Shown here piece by piece: positions 1 to 7,561 of a stretch of DNA of 48,163 nt. The stretch is from Streptomyces sp. NRRL WC-3742 (lineage in GTDB: Bacteria; Actinomycetota; Actinomycetes; Streptomycetales; Streptomycetaceae), in NCBI RefSeq assembly GCF_000720635.1, contig NZ_JOCF01000066.1:1-48163 (forward strand), read 5' to 3'. The translations under genes were made by a program, and so were the position numbers. How positions within the stretch are numbered: the first letter of the stretch is position 1; each line of letters begins with the position of its first letter. The notes below the pieces were generated by a model. That model ran no database searches. It had not been told where the DNA came from and saw nothing but the letters and a program-made list of their open reading frames with translations.

Positions 1-108
1 GGTTGGGCCGGTGAAGGGGTCGAAGGGGCGGGGTGGAGTTGCGGCGAATGACGGATCATCGGTTCATAGGGGAGGGGAACAGGTGATCGGCGGAGAGTGG
101 AGGCGGGT

Positions 109-1086
109 GTGGCACTGAGTCGGCGGGTGCTGCTGGCGGCGATGGCCGGGGGTGCGATGGCCGGAGGTGCGCTGGCGGGGTGCCAGGGGGCGGGGCGGTC
201 GTCCGGTGCGGCTCCCGGGGCCGCGCCCTCCTCGACGGCGGGCTCGGCTACGGCTTCGGCGTCGGCTACGGCTTCGGGGGCGGGTTCCATAGCGGCGACG
301 CCCTCGCCCACGGCCGCGCAGACAGCCGCGCCCACGCCCACTCCCACCCCCGACCCGCCCGCGAGCGAGCCCCCGACCAAGGAGCCGACCCGCGCCGAGG
401 TGGTGCGGCGCTACGGCGCCACCGCCCCGACCGACTGGGGCCTGGAGGTCGCCGGAGTGCTGACCGCACTGCCCGAGGGCGAACGGGCGACGGCCCTGAC
501 CTTCGACGCCTGCGGCGGCCCCGGCGGCAACGGCTACGACGCCGACCTGATCGACTTCCTGCGCGCCCACGCCGTCCCGGCCACGCTGTTCCTGAACGCC
601 CGCTGGATCGACGCCAACCCCGACATCTTCGAGCGGCTCGCCTCCGACCCGCTGTTCGAGATCGGCAACCACGGCGCCGTCCACCGCCCCCTGTCCGTCA
701 CCGGCCGCTCCGCGTACGGCATCGCCGGCACCGGCGACGTCGGCGAGGTGTACGACGAGGTGGCGGGCAACGCGCACAAGCTCACCGCCCTGCTCGGCCA
801 CCCGCCCCGGTTCTTCCGCTCCGGCACCGCGCACTACGACGACGTGGCCACCCGGGTGGTCGCCGACCTGGGCGAACGTGTCGCCGGATTCACGGTGAAC
901 GGGGACGGCGGCGCCTCCCTGAGCGCCGCCGAGGTGCGGCGGGAGGTGGCGGGGGCCGGGCCGGGCGCGATCGTCATCGGCCACATGAACCACCCGGGCG
1001 GCGGCACCGCCCCCGGAGTGGCGGCGGCGGTGCCGGGGATGCTGGCGGCGGGGCGCCGGTTCGTCCGGCTGTCGGACGTCATGTGA
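109..1086 (+). CDS. Polysaccharide deacetylase, lipoprotein-type export
   Basis: Predicted metal-dependent carbohydrate-esterase-4-like deacetylase acting outside the cell on peptidoglycan or another amino sugar polymer. The N-terminus has two arginines, a hydrophobic stretch and a lipobox-like LAGC, followed by a long Ser/Ala/Thr/Pro linker (to about residue 100) typical of surface tethering. The catalytic half shows TFDACGG (first metal-binding motif; the usual second Asp is replaced by Ala) and GNHGAVH (the HxxxH metal pair). I chose GTG 109 because GGAGG lies 5 nt upstream; GTG 97 in the same frame adds four residues and has a worse-spaced Shine-Dalgarno. The gene stands alone, convergent with the barstar-like gene. 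Substrate is unknown. Family assignment is good, lipidation is inferred. Confidence 0.85.
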   Translation: MALSRRVLLAAMAGGAMAGGALAGCQGAGRSSGAAPGAAPSSTAGSATASASATASGAGSIAATPSPTAAQTAAPTPTPTPDPPASEPPTKEPTRAEVVRRYGATAPTDWGLEVAGVLTALPEGERATALTFDACGGPGGNGYDADLIDFLRAHAVPATLFLNARWIDANPDIFERLASDPLFEIGNHGAVHRPLSVTGRSAYGIAGTGDVGEVYDEVAGNAHKLTALLGHPPRFFRSGTAHYDDVATRVVADLGERVAGFTVNGDGGASLSAAEVRREVAGAGPGAIVIGHMNHPGGGTAPGVAAAVPGMLAAGRRFVRLSDVM

Positions 1087-1112
1087 CCCGACGTGATGCG
1101 GTCCGACGCTGT

Positions 1113-1157
1113 GGTCCGGGGTGTCCAGCTCCGGGGTCCCCTGGTCCGGGGTGCCCA
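1113..1157. repeat. 15-bp tandem repeat, three units
   Basis: Units start at 1113, 1128 and 1143 with core GGTCCGGGGTGTCCA and few differences. They fill most of the 73-bp gap between the convergent deacetylase and barstar-like genes. No terminator-like hairpin was obvious here. Confidence 0.75.
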
Positions 1158-1159
1158 GG

Positions 1160-1567
1160 TCAGGCCAGCCGCAGGCCGCCCGGGTGCTCGTCCTCGATGA
1201 TCCGCACCAGCCAGTCGAAGACCGTCGGCCCCTTGCCGGCCCGGGCGTCGGCCAGTTCGGCGGCGATGCGCGGGCGGTTGGTGGGGTGGGCGTGGGCGAG
1301 GCGCTTCTCCAGTCGGCGGACGGTCTCCGGGTACCCGAGCCCGCGGCGCGAGACCTCGTGGTCGCGCCACTCGATGAGGTAGTCGCCGTCGTCGGGGGTG
1401 CCGAAGCCGCCGCGCAGGCAGTCGGCGAAGGCGTCGAGGTTGCGGCCGAAGTAGCCGTCCTCGCCCATGGCCTGGCCCACCACGTCCCAGAAGTCGTCGA
1501 GCGAGCCGATCCGACTGCCGTCGATCACATAAGTCACCGTCACGGATCGAGGATATGCCGGAGGCAC
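1160..1567 (-). CDS. Barstar-like ribonuclease inhibitor family protein
   Basis: Small acidic protein (135 aa or slightly shorter) matching the barstar fold family: a first beta-strand segment YVIDG, then an aromatic and acidic helix (LDDFWDVVGQAM), then YFGRNLDAFADCL, the characteristic region that in barstar contacts the RNase active site. Barstar proteins bind and neutralise barnase-type RNases, but many actinobacterial members have no known partner, and no barnase gene is visible in this window. Several GTG codons could start translation (1567, 1543 and 1537); the longest begins one base after the stop of the upstream phosphopantetheinyl transferase, so the two genes are probably co-transcribed. 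The start is uncertain, the family fairly sure. Confidence 0.75.
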   Translation of the reverse strand: MPPAYPRSVTVTYVIDGSRIGSLDDFWDVVGQAMGEDGYFGRNLDAFADCLRGGFGTPDDGDYLIEWRDHEVSRRGLGYPETVRRLEKRLAHAHPTNRPRIAAELADARAGKGPTVFDWLVRIIEDEHPGGLRLA

Positions 1568-1568
1568 G

Positions 1569-2237
1569 CTACGAGGGCGTGGACGCGGGCAGGACGGCGA
1601 TCGCCGTGGCGAGCAGCCCGTCCCGGACGGTCCAGCGGCCGTCGAAGCCCGACAGCGGCCGGCCGTCGACGACCGGGGCGGGCACGAGCACCCGGGCGGT
1701 GAAGGTGCCGTCGGCGGAGATCGTCAGCTCCGCCTCGGTGAACTCCAGGAAGCGCAGGGCCAGCGGGAACCACGCCTTGTAGACGGACTCCTTGGCGCTG
1801 AACAGCACCCGGTCCCACGGGACGTGCGGGTGCGCGGCGCTCAGTGCGGCGATCCGCCGCTGCTCCGAGGGCAGGGCGACGACCTCCAGCACACCCTCCG
1901 GCAGCGCCAGCGCGGGCTCGGCGTCGATGCCGACCGAGGTCAGTTCCCCGGCGCGGGCCACGGCGGCGGCGCGGTAACCGTCGCAGTGGGTGAGGCTGCC
2001 GACCACGCCCTCCGGCCAGCTCGGGGTGCCGCGCAGGCCCGGGACGAGCGGACGGTACGGGACGCCCAGGCGCCCGAGCGCGAGGCGGGCGCAGTGGCGG
2101 ACGCTGGTGAACTCCAGGCGGCGCTTCTCCACCGCCCGGGCCACCACCGCCTCCTCCTCGGGCTCCAGCCGGGCCTGCGGCGGATCGCCGTACGCGACCT
2201 CCGTCACCACGACGTCCGGCAGCAGTTCCCCGATCAT
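1569..2237 (-). CDS. 4'-phosphopantetheinyl transferase (Sfp/EntD type)
   Basis: Transfers 4'-phosphopantetheine from CoA to the conserved serine of acyl or peptidyl carrier proteins, converting them to holo form. At 222 aa it has the usual length of the Sfp/EntD class. Diagnostic motifs in order: GSLTHCDGY (CoA-binding region), VGIDAEP (magnesium-binding Asp and Glu) and FSAKESVYKAW (the conserved K-E-S-x-x-K signature). It sits directly upstream of a barstar-like gene on the same strand, with a small secreted-protein gene further upstream. It is about 19 kb from the PKS-NRPS at 21.8-31.1 kb, whose ACP and PCP need this activity, so it is a plausible but unproven partner. Function is well supported, specific carrier targets are inference. 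Confidence 0.92.
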   Translation of the reverse strand: MIGELLPDVVVTEVAYGDPPQARLEPEEEAVVARAVEKRRLEFTSVRHCARLALGRLGVPYRPLVPGLRGTPSWPEGVVGSLTHCDGYRAAAVARAGELTSVGIDAEPALALPEGVLEVVALPSEQRRIAALSAAHPHVPWDRVLFSAKESVYKAWFPLALRFLEFTEAELTISADGTFTARVLVPAPVVDGRPLSGFDGRWTVRDGLLATAIAVLPASTPS

Positions 2238-2297
2238 GCGTCCGTCCCCCTCGTACCGGCCCCGCGCGGCTCGGTCGTTTCCCCGCGCGGGACGACC

Positions 2298-2516
2298 CTA
2301 CTGCCGGCCGAGGAGGCGGGCGAAGTCCAGGCCGAGGCTGCCGAGCACGGGCAGGGCGCCGAGGTCGGTGACGCCGCCGACGGGGATGCTGTAGCCCTGG
2401 TTGACCTCGCGGGTCGAAGCGACGGTGGAGGGCGCGGCGGCGGCCGGGGCGGAGGCGGCTGCGGCGGCCGGGAACAGGACGGTGCCGAGGAGCAGGGCGG
2501 CGAGGGCGGTGCGCAT
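2298..2516 (-). CDS. Small secreted protein of unknown function
   Basis: A 72-residue protein with a clear Sec signal peptide (MRTALAALLLGTVLF, then an Ala-rich region with AxA cleavage possibilities around residues 18-28). The mature part is only about 45 residues, ends in LGSLGLDFARLLGRQ and has no cysteine. Similar tiny secreted proteins are common in streptomycetes and have no assigned function. It lies on the minus strand upstream of the phosphopantetheinyl transferase with a 60-bp gap, so it may lead that operon. I do not recognise a family. Confidence 0.6.
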   Translation of the reverse strand: MRTALAALLLGTVLFPAAAAASAPAAAAPSTVASTREVNQGYSIPVGGVTDLGALPVLGSLGLDFARLLGRQ

Positions 2517-2822
2517 CTGTGGGGCCTCCGGAGGGTGCGGGGTGACGGGGTGCGGGGTGACGGTCTGACAACCCCGGCGGAGGCGGGGCGGTCACGCGCT
2601 TTCGCCTCTTCGGCCGTACGGGCTCCGGGCGCGGGCGCGGGCGTGGGTTCGGGTGCGGGCGCGGGTGCGGTCACCGCGAACTCGTGTACGGAAGGAAGCA
2701 GTTCACGCGATCCCCGGAACCCTGACGGGCGCCCGGGCCTCTGTGGAATCGTGGAATCATCGGCATGCCCCGCCGCGACGGCGGGCGCGGCCGGGGGACT
2801 CGGGGGACCTGGAGGGCGCGCG
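2517..2822. other. Divergent intergenic region with two simple-repeat stretches
   Basis: This 306-bp gap separates the small secreted-protein gene (minus) from the first kinase gene (plus). It contains two near-identical 15-bp units (GGGTGCGGGGTGACG from 2533 and again from 2548) and a 6-bp repeat run of about seven GGGCGC/GGGTGC-type units at 2627-2668. Promoters for both flanking genes presumably lie here, but I could not assign -10/-35 boxes with confidence. A GGAGG ribosome-binding site for the kinase is at 2811-2815. Confidence 0.6.
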
Positions 2823-5048
2823 ATGGCGGCGGGGGAGTGGATCGGGCCGTACCGGGTGGCCGGACGGCTGGGCGCGGGCGGCATGGGCGAGGTGCTGCTC
2901 GGCGTGGGACGGGACGGAAGGCTCGCCGCCGTGAAGACCGTCCGGCGCGACCTGCTGGACCACCCCGAGGCGGCGGACCGGTTCCGGCGCGAGATCGAGG
3001 CGCTGCGCGCGGTGGAGAGCCCGTACGTGGCGCGGCTGCTGGACGCCGATCCCGAGGCCGAAGTGCCCTGGCTGGCCAGCGAGTTCGTCGCCGGACCGCG
3101 CCTCGACCGGGCGGTGGCGGAGTGCGGCCCGCTGCCCGTACGCGTGGTCGCGGACCTCGGGCTGCGGCTGGCGGCGGCGCTCGCCGACGTGCACGGCCGG
3201 GGCCTGCTGCACCGCGACCTCAAACCCGGCAACGTGCTGGTCGCCGACGGCGGGCCCAAGCTCATCGACTTCGGCCTCGCCCGCGCCGCCGACGAGGAGA
3301 CGCTCACCACGGACGGCCTGGTGCTCGGCTCGCTCGGCTACATGGCGCCCGAGCAGGTGGCCGACGCCCGGCAGGCCCTCCCCGCCTCCGACGTGTTCTC
3401 GCTGGGCGCCGTCCTGGTCTTCGCCGCGACCGGCACCGGACCGTACGGGGACGCCCCGGCGCCCGCGATGCTGCACCGGATGGCCCGGGCGGAGACCGAA
3501 CTCGGGGCTGTGCCCGAGGAGTTGCGCGGCATCCTGGGCGCCTGCCTGCTGCGCGACCCGGCCGAGCGGCCGACCCTCGCCGAGTTGGTCCCGGCCCTGG
3601 AGGCCCTCGGTCCGGCCGGCTGGTGGTGGTCGCCGCAGATCGGGCGGATGATCGAGCGGAGCGCGGCCGAGGCTCGGGCGGCGGCGGGCCGGACCAAGCC
3701 GCGCAGGCCACGGCTGATCGCGCTGGGCGCCGCGCTCGCCGTGCTGGTCGCGGGCGGCACGGTGGCCGCCCTGCGCTGGGGGGACGACGGCGGGAGACCG
3801 ACGGCGGTCGCCGTCGCCCCGGGGCTCACCGGCGTCACCGAGAAGGGCGGGCCCGGGGGCAACAGGGCCTTCCCGGCGGGGAGGAGCCTGCTGCCGGCGA
3901 GCTTCGAGCCCTGGTCCGCGTACCTGGCCGACCAGCCGACCGGCTGCTCGCTGGGCCGGGGCACCCTGGTCTGCCGGCTGGTCGACGGCAGCCTCCAGGC
4001 CCTCGACACCGCCAACGGCCACCAGCGCTGGCGGGTCGACCTCGCCAGGGACCCGAGCGTGCAGGCCCAGCCGGACACGGAGAACGGGCTGCGCCTCATC
4101 CCGCGCGACGGGGAGGGCCCGGCGATCGAGGGCGACCGCGTCGCCAGCTCCAGCCGGGAGGGCGCGCTGCGCGTCCAGGAGCTCACCAGCGGCCGCGTGC
4201 TGTCCACCACCCCGTTCGGCAAGGACGTCACCCTCTACGAGGAGCCGCTCGCCGTCGGCGACCGGCTCTTCCTGACGGTCTGCGACCACTCGGGCGCGGA
4301 GATCGGCTGCGCGTTCAGCCTGAAGGCCGCCACCTTCGCCGGGGGTGAGCCCGCCTGGAGCCGCGCGCTCGGCCACAACGGCCCGAGCACCGCCCGGCTG
4401 CGCCTCGTCTACGGCGCCGAGGCCGCCGACGAGCACGCCGTCTACGCCTCCACCCCGGACGGGATCGCCGCCTTCGACCCGGGGAGCGGCGCGCCCCTCG
4501 CCACCCTGCCCGAGAAGTGCGGCCCGTTCGCGCTGACGGGCTCCAAGGCGCTGTGCCGGACGGCGGAGGGCCTGGTCACGGCCGGGGCCGGGGACTTCGC
4601 GGGGCGCAAGGACCTCGCCGGCGCTGTTTCGAGCCTGCACGACCAGAACTGGCAGGTCACCGCCGGGGACGGCACGGTGATCGTGGGCCGGAACGGGACC
4701 ACCGGGGTGACGAGCGTCCTCGACGCCGGCACCGGGGCGCTGCGGCGCGAGCTGACCGTCGACGGCCCCGGCGCCTCGGGCAGCGCCGCCCACCAGGGCA
4801 CCGCGCCGCCGGTCCTGCTCGGCACCCGGGTCCTCACCATGACCGACACCAGGCTGACGATCGCCCCCGTGACCCCGGACGGCGCCCCCGCCGCCGTGGA
4901 ACTGCCCAAACCCGGGGGCGCACCCGGCCTGCACGTGAACATGGGCCGCTTCCCCGACTACGCGCGGCCCCGGGTGCTCGCCCTCGACGGCCTGTTGATC
5001 GCGATCGGCGGCGACGGTGCCGTCCACGCCCTGGCGGCGCCGCAGTGA
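2823..5048 (+). CDS. Membrane Ser/Thr protein kinase with extracytoplasmic PQQ-like propeller
   Basis: Hanks-type kinase of 741 aa. The kinase domain (about residues 8-265) has the glycine loop GAGGMGEV, the ATP-contacting lysine in AAVK (K38), the catalytic loop HRDLKPGN (Asp132), the metal-binding DFG in LIDFGLA and GYMAPEQ. A basic linker is followed by one membrane helix (about 297-317) and an extracytoplasmic region of about 420 residues with repeated W-containing motifs such as GHQRWRVDL, typical of PQQ-like/YncE beta-propellers that may sense a ligand. ATG 2823 is chosen because GGAGG lies 7 nt upstream and the glycine loop begins 15 residues in; the frame stays open far upstream without coding features. 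A second, related kinase follows 34 bp downstream. Substrates are unknown. Confidence 0.92.
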   Translation: MAAGEWIGPYRVAGRLGAGGMGEVLLGVGRDGRLAAVKTVRRDLLDHPEAADRFRREIEALRAVESPYVARLLDADPEAEVPWLASEFVAGPRLDRAVAECGPLPVRVVADLGLRLAAALADVHGRGLLHRDLKPGNVLVADGGPKLIDFGLARAADEETLTTDGLVLGSLGYMAPEQVADARQALPASDVFSLGAVLVFAATGTGPYGDAPAPAMLHRMARAETELGAVPEELRGILGACLLRDPAERPTLAELVPALEALGPAGWWWSPQIGRMIERSAAEARAAAGRTKPRRPRLIALGAALAVLVAGGTVAALRWGDDGGRPTAVAVAPGLTGVTEKGGPGGNRAFPAGRSLLPASFEPWSAYLADQPTGCSLGRGTLVCRLVDGSLQALDTANGHQRWRVDLARDPSVQAQPDTENGLRLIPRDGEGPAIEGDRVASSSREGALRVQELTSGRVLSTTPFGKDVTLYEEPLAVGDRLFLTVCDHSGAEIGCAFSLKAATFAGGEPAWSRALGHNGPSTARLRLVYGAEAADEHAVYASTPDGIAAFDPGSGAPLATLPEKCGPFALTGSKALCRTAEGLVTAGAGDFAGRKDLAGAVSSLHDQNWQVTAGDGTVIVGRNGTTGVTSVLDAGTGALRRELTVDGPGASGSAAHQGTAPPVLLGTRVLTMTDTRLTIAPVTPDGAPAAVELPKPGGAPGLHVNMGRFPDYARPRVLALDGLLIAIGGDGAVHALAAPQ

Positions 5049-5082
5049 CCCCGGCTCGTGGGACGGAAGGGAGTGCGTCGTC

Positions 5083-7416
5083 GTGCTGCAACCGCTGCCG
5101 CCGGACCAGCGGCGCCTGATCGGGCCGTACCTGACGCTCGCCCGGCTCGGCGCGGGCGGCATGGGGGAGGTGTACCTCGCCCGTTCCACCGCCTCGGACC
5201 GGGCGACGGGGGCGCTGACGGGTGCGGTGGCGGGTGCGGTGGCGGGTGCGGTCACAGGGGCAGTGGCGGAGGTGGTGGCGGGGGTGGTCGCGGTCAAGAC
5301 GCTGCTCCCCGAGGCGGGCCCGGACGAGGAGCTGCGGCTGCGGTTCCGCCGCGAGATCGACTCCGCGCGGGCCGTCGCCACCGTCCTGCCCGGCACCCTG
5401 GTCGCTTGCGACCCGGACGCCGAACCGCCCTGGCTCGCCTCGGAGTTCATCCCCGGGCCGACCCTCGCCGAAGCCGTGGAGACCACCGGCCCGCTGCCCG
5501 AGGCTTCCGTACGGGCCCTCGGCGCCGAACTCGCCGCCGCCCTGCGCGCCGTCCACGCGCAGCGGCTGCTGCACCGGGACCTCAAACCCGGCAACGTGCT
5601 GCTGTCCGGCCTCGGGCCGCGGCTGATCGACTTCGGCATCGCCAAGCCCCTGGACGGCACCGTCCTCACCGCGATGGGCCAGGTCATCGGTACCCCCGGG
5701 TACATGTCGCCCGAACACCTCGACGCGGCGGCCGAGCTCGGGCCCGCCTCCGAGGTCTTCTGCCTGGCCTCGGTGCTCGCGTACGCCGCCGCCGGACGCG
5801 GCCCCTTCGACGGCGGGCAGACGCGGGCGGTGCTCTACCGGATCAGCCGGGCCGAGGCCGACCTGTCCGGGGTGCCGGTCGGGCTGCGGGCGGTCCTGGC
5901 CCGGTGCCTGAGCCTGCGCCCGGAAGCCCGGCCCGGGCTGGACGAGCTGATCGCCGCGCTCGCACCCGATCCGGGCGCGTGCGGCTGGCCGCCGGCCGTC
6001 GAGGCGCTCTGCGTGCGCTACGAACAGGACGCGGCGCACCTCGCGTCGCTGCCGGTGGCGCTGCCCGCCGCTGCGCCCGGGCGGCGGGCCCGTCGGGGGG
6101 TGCTGGCCGGGGTGGCCGGGGCCGCGCTGGCGCTGAGCCTGGTGGGGGCGTTGCTGGTGCCCCGGTGGCTGGCCGACGGTGCGCCCGCCGACGGTGCGAG
6201 TACGGGCGGCGGCTCCCCGGCTCCGCCCGCGTCGACGGCCCCCGCCGCGGTTGCGGCGCCGCCCTCCGCCTCGCAAGCCCTCGTCCAGGCCGGTGGCGAC
6301 CTCGCGGCCAGCGGGGAGTTCGGCGCAGCGGCCCTCGACGCCTCGGCGGTTCCGACCGGATGGAAGCCCTGGACGCGGCAGTTGGGCGTACGGCTCGGCG
6401 GCTGCGCGCTCGGCGGGGGCCTGTTCGTCTGCTCGCGCCACGACGGCGGCCTGGTCGCCCTCGACGCCGACGACGGCACCACCCGCTGGAGCCTCGACCC
6501 GCACATGCCGCTGCACGGCCGCCTCGGCGACGCGAGCGTCAGGGCGCCCGTCCTGGCGGACGGCAACGCCTACACCACCGACGGCACGTACACCCGCGCC
6601 GTCCGGCTGAGCGACCACGCCGTGGTCTGGGAGAAGCCCGTCCGCAGCGGCTGGATCGCCGGCGGCGTCACCCTCCTGTGGGGCACCGTCGTCACCGAGA
6701 CCGCAGACCCGGCGAGCCCGCACCTCGGCGGCAGCGGGGAGAAGGACCACGGCGAGCTGCGGGGCAACGCCGCCGTGGACGGGCGGGAGCAGTGGACGAC
6801 GCCCGTGGACTCCGCCGGCGTCGCCCCGATCGTCCTCGGCGAGAAGCTGTACGCGGTCTCGGGCCGGCGCCTGGAGACGGTGGACGTCCGCGACGGCCAG
6901 GTCTCCGCCGCCACGGCGGCCGACTGCACGGGCCTCCACGGGTACGGCCAGTGGGTGATCTGCACGGGGGACGGCAGGATCACCGCCTTCGACCGGCAGC
7001 TCGCGGGCGGTGCCCGCCCCCTGGCCACCGGGACCGGACTGCACCTGGCCCTCGGCGCGCGCGGCCTGCTGGTGGTGGACGGGATGCAGCACGGCTCGTA
7101 CATGGCCGTGGACGTCGCCGGTGGGCGGCTGGTCTGGAGCTACCAGAAGCCGGAGAACCAGATCAGCCCGACCACGGGACTGCTCCTGGCGGGGGACAGG
7201 GTCGTCGAACTGACGGCCGCCTCTCCGGGGACCATCGACCTGTCGCAGGGGGCGAACGCCGTCCCGAGGCCCGTGTCGCCGGGTGCCGCCGGATGGCCCG
7301 GCGGCCGTGACGGCGGCGGTGTCTCGGCGGGCGCGCCCTCGGCCGTCCTGGCGGGCGGGCTGCTGTACACGGGCTTCGCGGACGGCACCGTCCAGAGCGA
7401 CTTCGCGCCGCGCTGA
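5083..7416 (+). CDS. Second membrane Ser/Thr protein kinase, with a repeat insertion in the N-lobe
   Basis: Paralogue of the preceding kinase (777 aa): glycine loop GAGGMGEVY (residues 23-31), lysine in VAVK (K72), HRDLKPGN (Asp166), LIDFGIA, GYMSPEH, a membrane helix near 340-362 and an extracytoplasmic PQQ-like propeller with motifs such as GGLVALDADDGTTRW. The unusual feature is a block of seven four-residue repeats (TGAL, TGAV, AGAV and variants, residues 42-69) between the glycine loop and the lysine, where the first kinase has only about a dozen residues in total. GTG 5083 is the only start near a Shine-Dalgarno (GGAAGGGAG at 5065-5073); an earlier in-frame start would lie inside the upstream gene. 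It is probably co-transcribed with kinase one and followed by a palindromic repeat array. Confidence 0.92.
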   Translation: MLQPLPPDQRRLIGPYLTLARLGAGGMGEVYLARSTASDRATGALTGAVAGAVAGAVTGAVAEVVAGVVAVKTLLPEAGPDEELRLRFRREIDSARAVATVLPGTLVACDPDAEPPWLASEFIPGPTLAEAVETTGPLPEASVRALGAELAAALRAVHAQRLLHRDLKPGNVLLSGLGPRLIDFGIAKPLDGTVLTAMGQVIGTPGYMSPEHLDAAAELGPASEVFCLASVLAYAAAGRGPFDGGQTRAVLYRISRAEADLSGVPVGLRAVLARCLSLRPEARPGLDELIAALAPDPGACGWPPAVEALCVRYEQDAAHLASLPVALPAAAPGRRARRGVLAGVAGAALALSLVGALLVPRWLADGAPADGASTGGGSPAPPASTAPAAVAAPPSASQALVQAGGDLAASGEFGAAALDASAVPTGWKPWTRQLGVRLGGCALGGGLFVCSRHDGGLVALDADDGTTRWSLDPHMPLHGRLGDASVRAPVLADGNAYTTDGTYTRAVRLSDHAVVWEKPVRSGWIAGGVTLLWGTVVTETADPASPHLGGSGEKDHGELRGNAAVDGREQWTTPVDSAGVAPIVLGEKLYAVSGRRLETVDVRDGQVSAATAADCTGLHGYGQWVICTGDGRITAFDRQLAGGARPLATGTGLHLALGARGLLVVDGMQHGSYMAVDVAGGRLVWSYQKPENQISPTTGLLLAGDRVVELTAASPGTIDLSQGANAVPRPVSPGAAGWPGGRDGGGVSAGAPSAVLAGGLLYTGFADGTVQSDFAPR
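5206..5289 (+). repeat. 12-bp in-frame tandem repeat inside a kinase gene
   Basis: Seven 12-bp units in register with codons, starting at 5206; typical unit GCGGGTGCGGTG, encoding A-G-A-V. Units 3 and 4 are nearly identical, the outer units have drifted. The array adds 28 residues in the beta2-beta3 loop of the kinase N-lobe. Confidence 0.85.
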
Positions 7417-7426
7417 GCGGCGCCGC

Positions 7427-7561
7427 ACTACGCCCGTAGTGACACTACATCCGTAGTGCAACTACGGGCGTAGTTCCACCCTGCCCCCGGAGCGGAACTA
7501 CGGAAGTAGTGGCACTACTTCGGTAGTTCTCCTGCGGGTGTCGTGCCACTACGCCCCGTCC
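7427..7561. repeat. 17-bp tandem array of 14-bp palindromes between convergent genes
   Basis: Five clear 14-bp units of form ACTAC-N4-GTAGT start at 7427, 7444, 7461, 7497 and 7514. Degenerate copies fit the same lattice at 7480, 7531 and 7548, so steps are 17,17,19,17,17,17,17. Units one (centre GCCC) and three (centre GGGC) are exact reverse complements. Units four and five form a larger inverted repeat with 16-bp arms. As plus-strand RNA, unit five would be C(UUCG)G, an extra-stable tetraloop, and unit four has a GGAA (GNRA) loop. The array starts 10 bp after the second kinase stop, and the last half-site overlaps the stop codon of the NYN-FHA gene. It could be a bidirectional terminator or a protein-binding array. 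Confidence 0.88.

Noticed and set aside
1824..5048. A kinase of 1,074 residues starting at 1824
   Set aside because: The first 333 codons cross the opposite-strand transferase and small protein genes and contain no domain; ATG 2823 has the proper ribosome-binding site.
7427..7561. CRISPR array or plasmid-type origin iterons
   Set aside because: Units of 17 bp with 3-bp spacers are far too short for CRISPR, no cas or rep gene is present, and it lies between convergent chromosomal genes.
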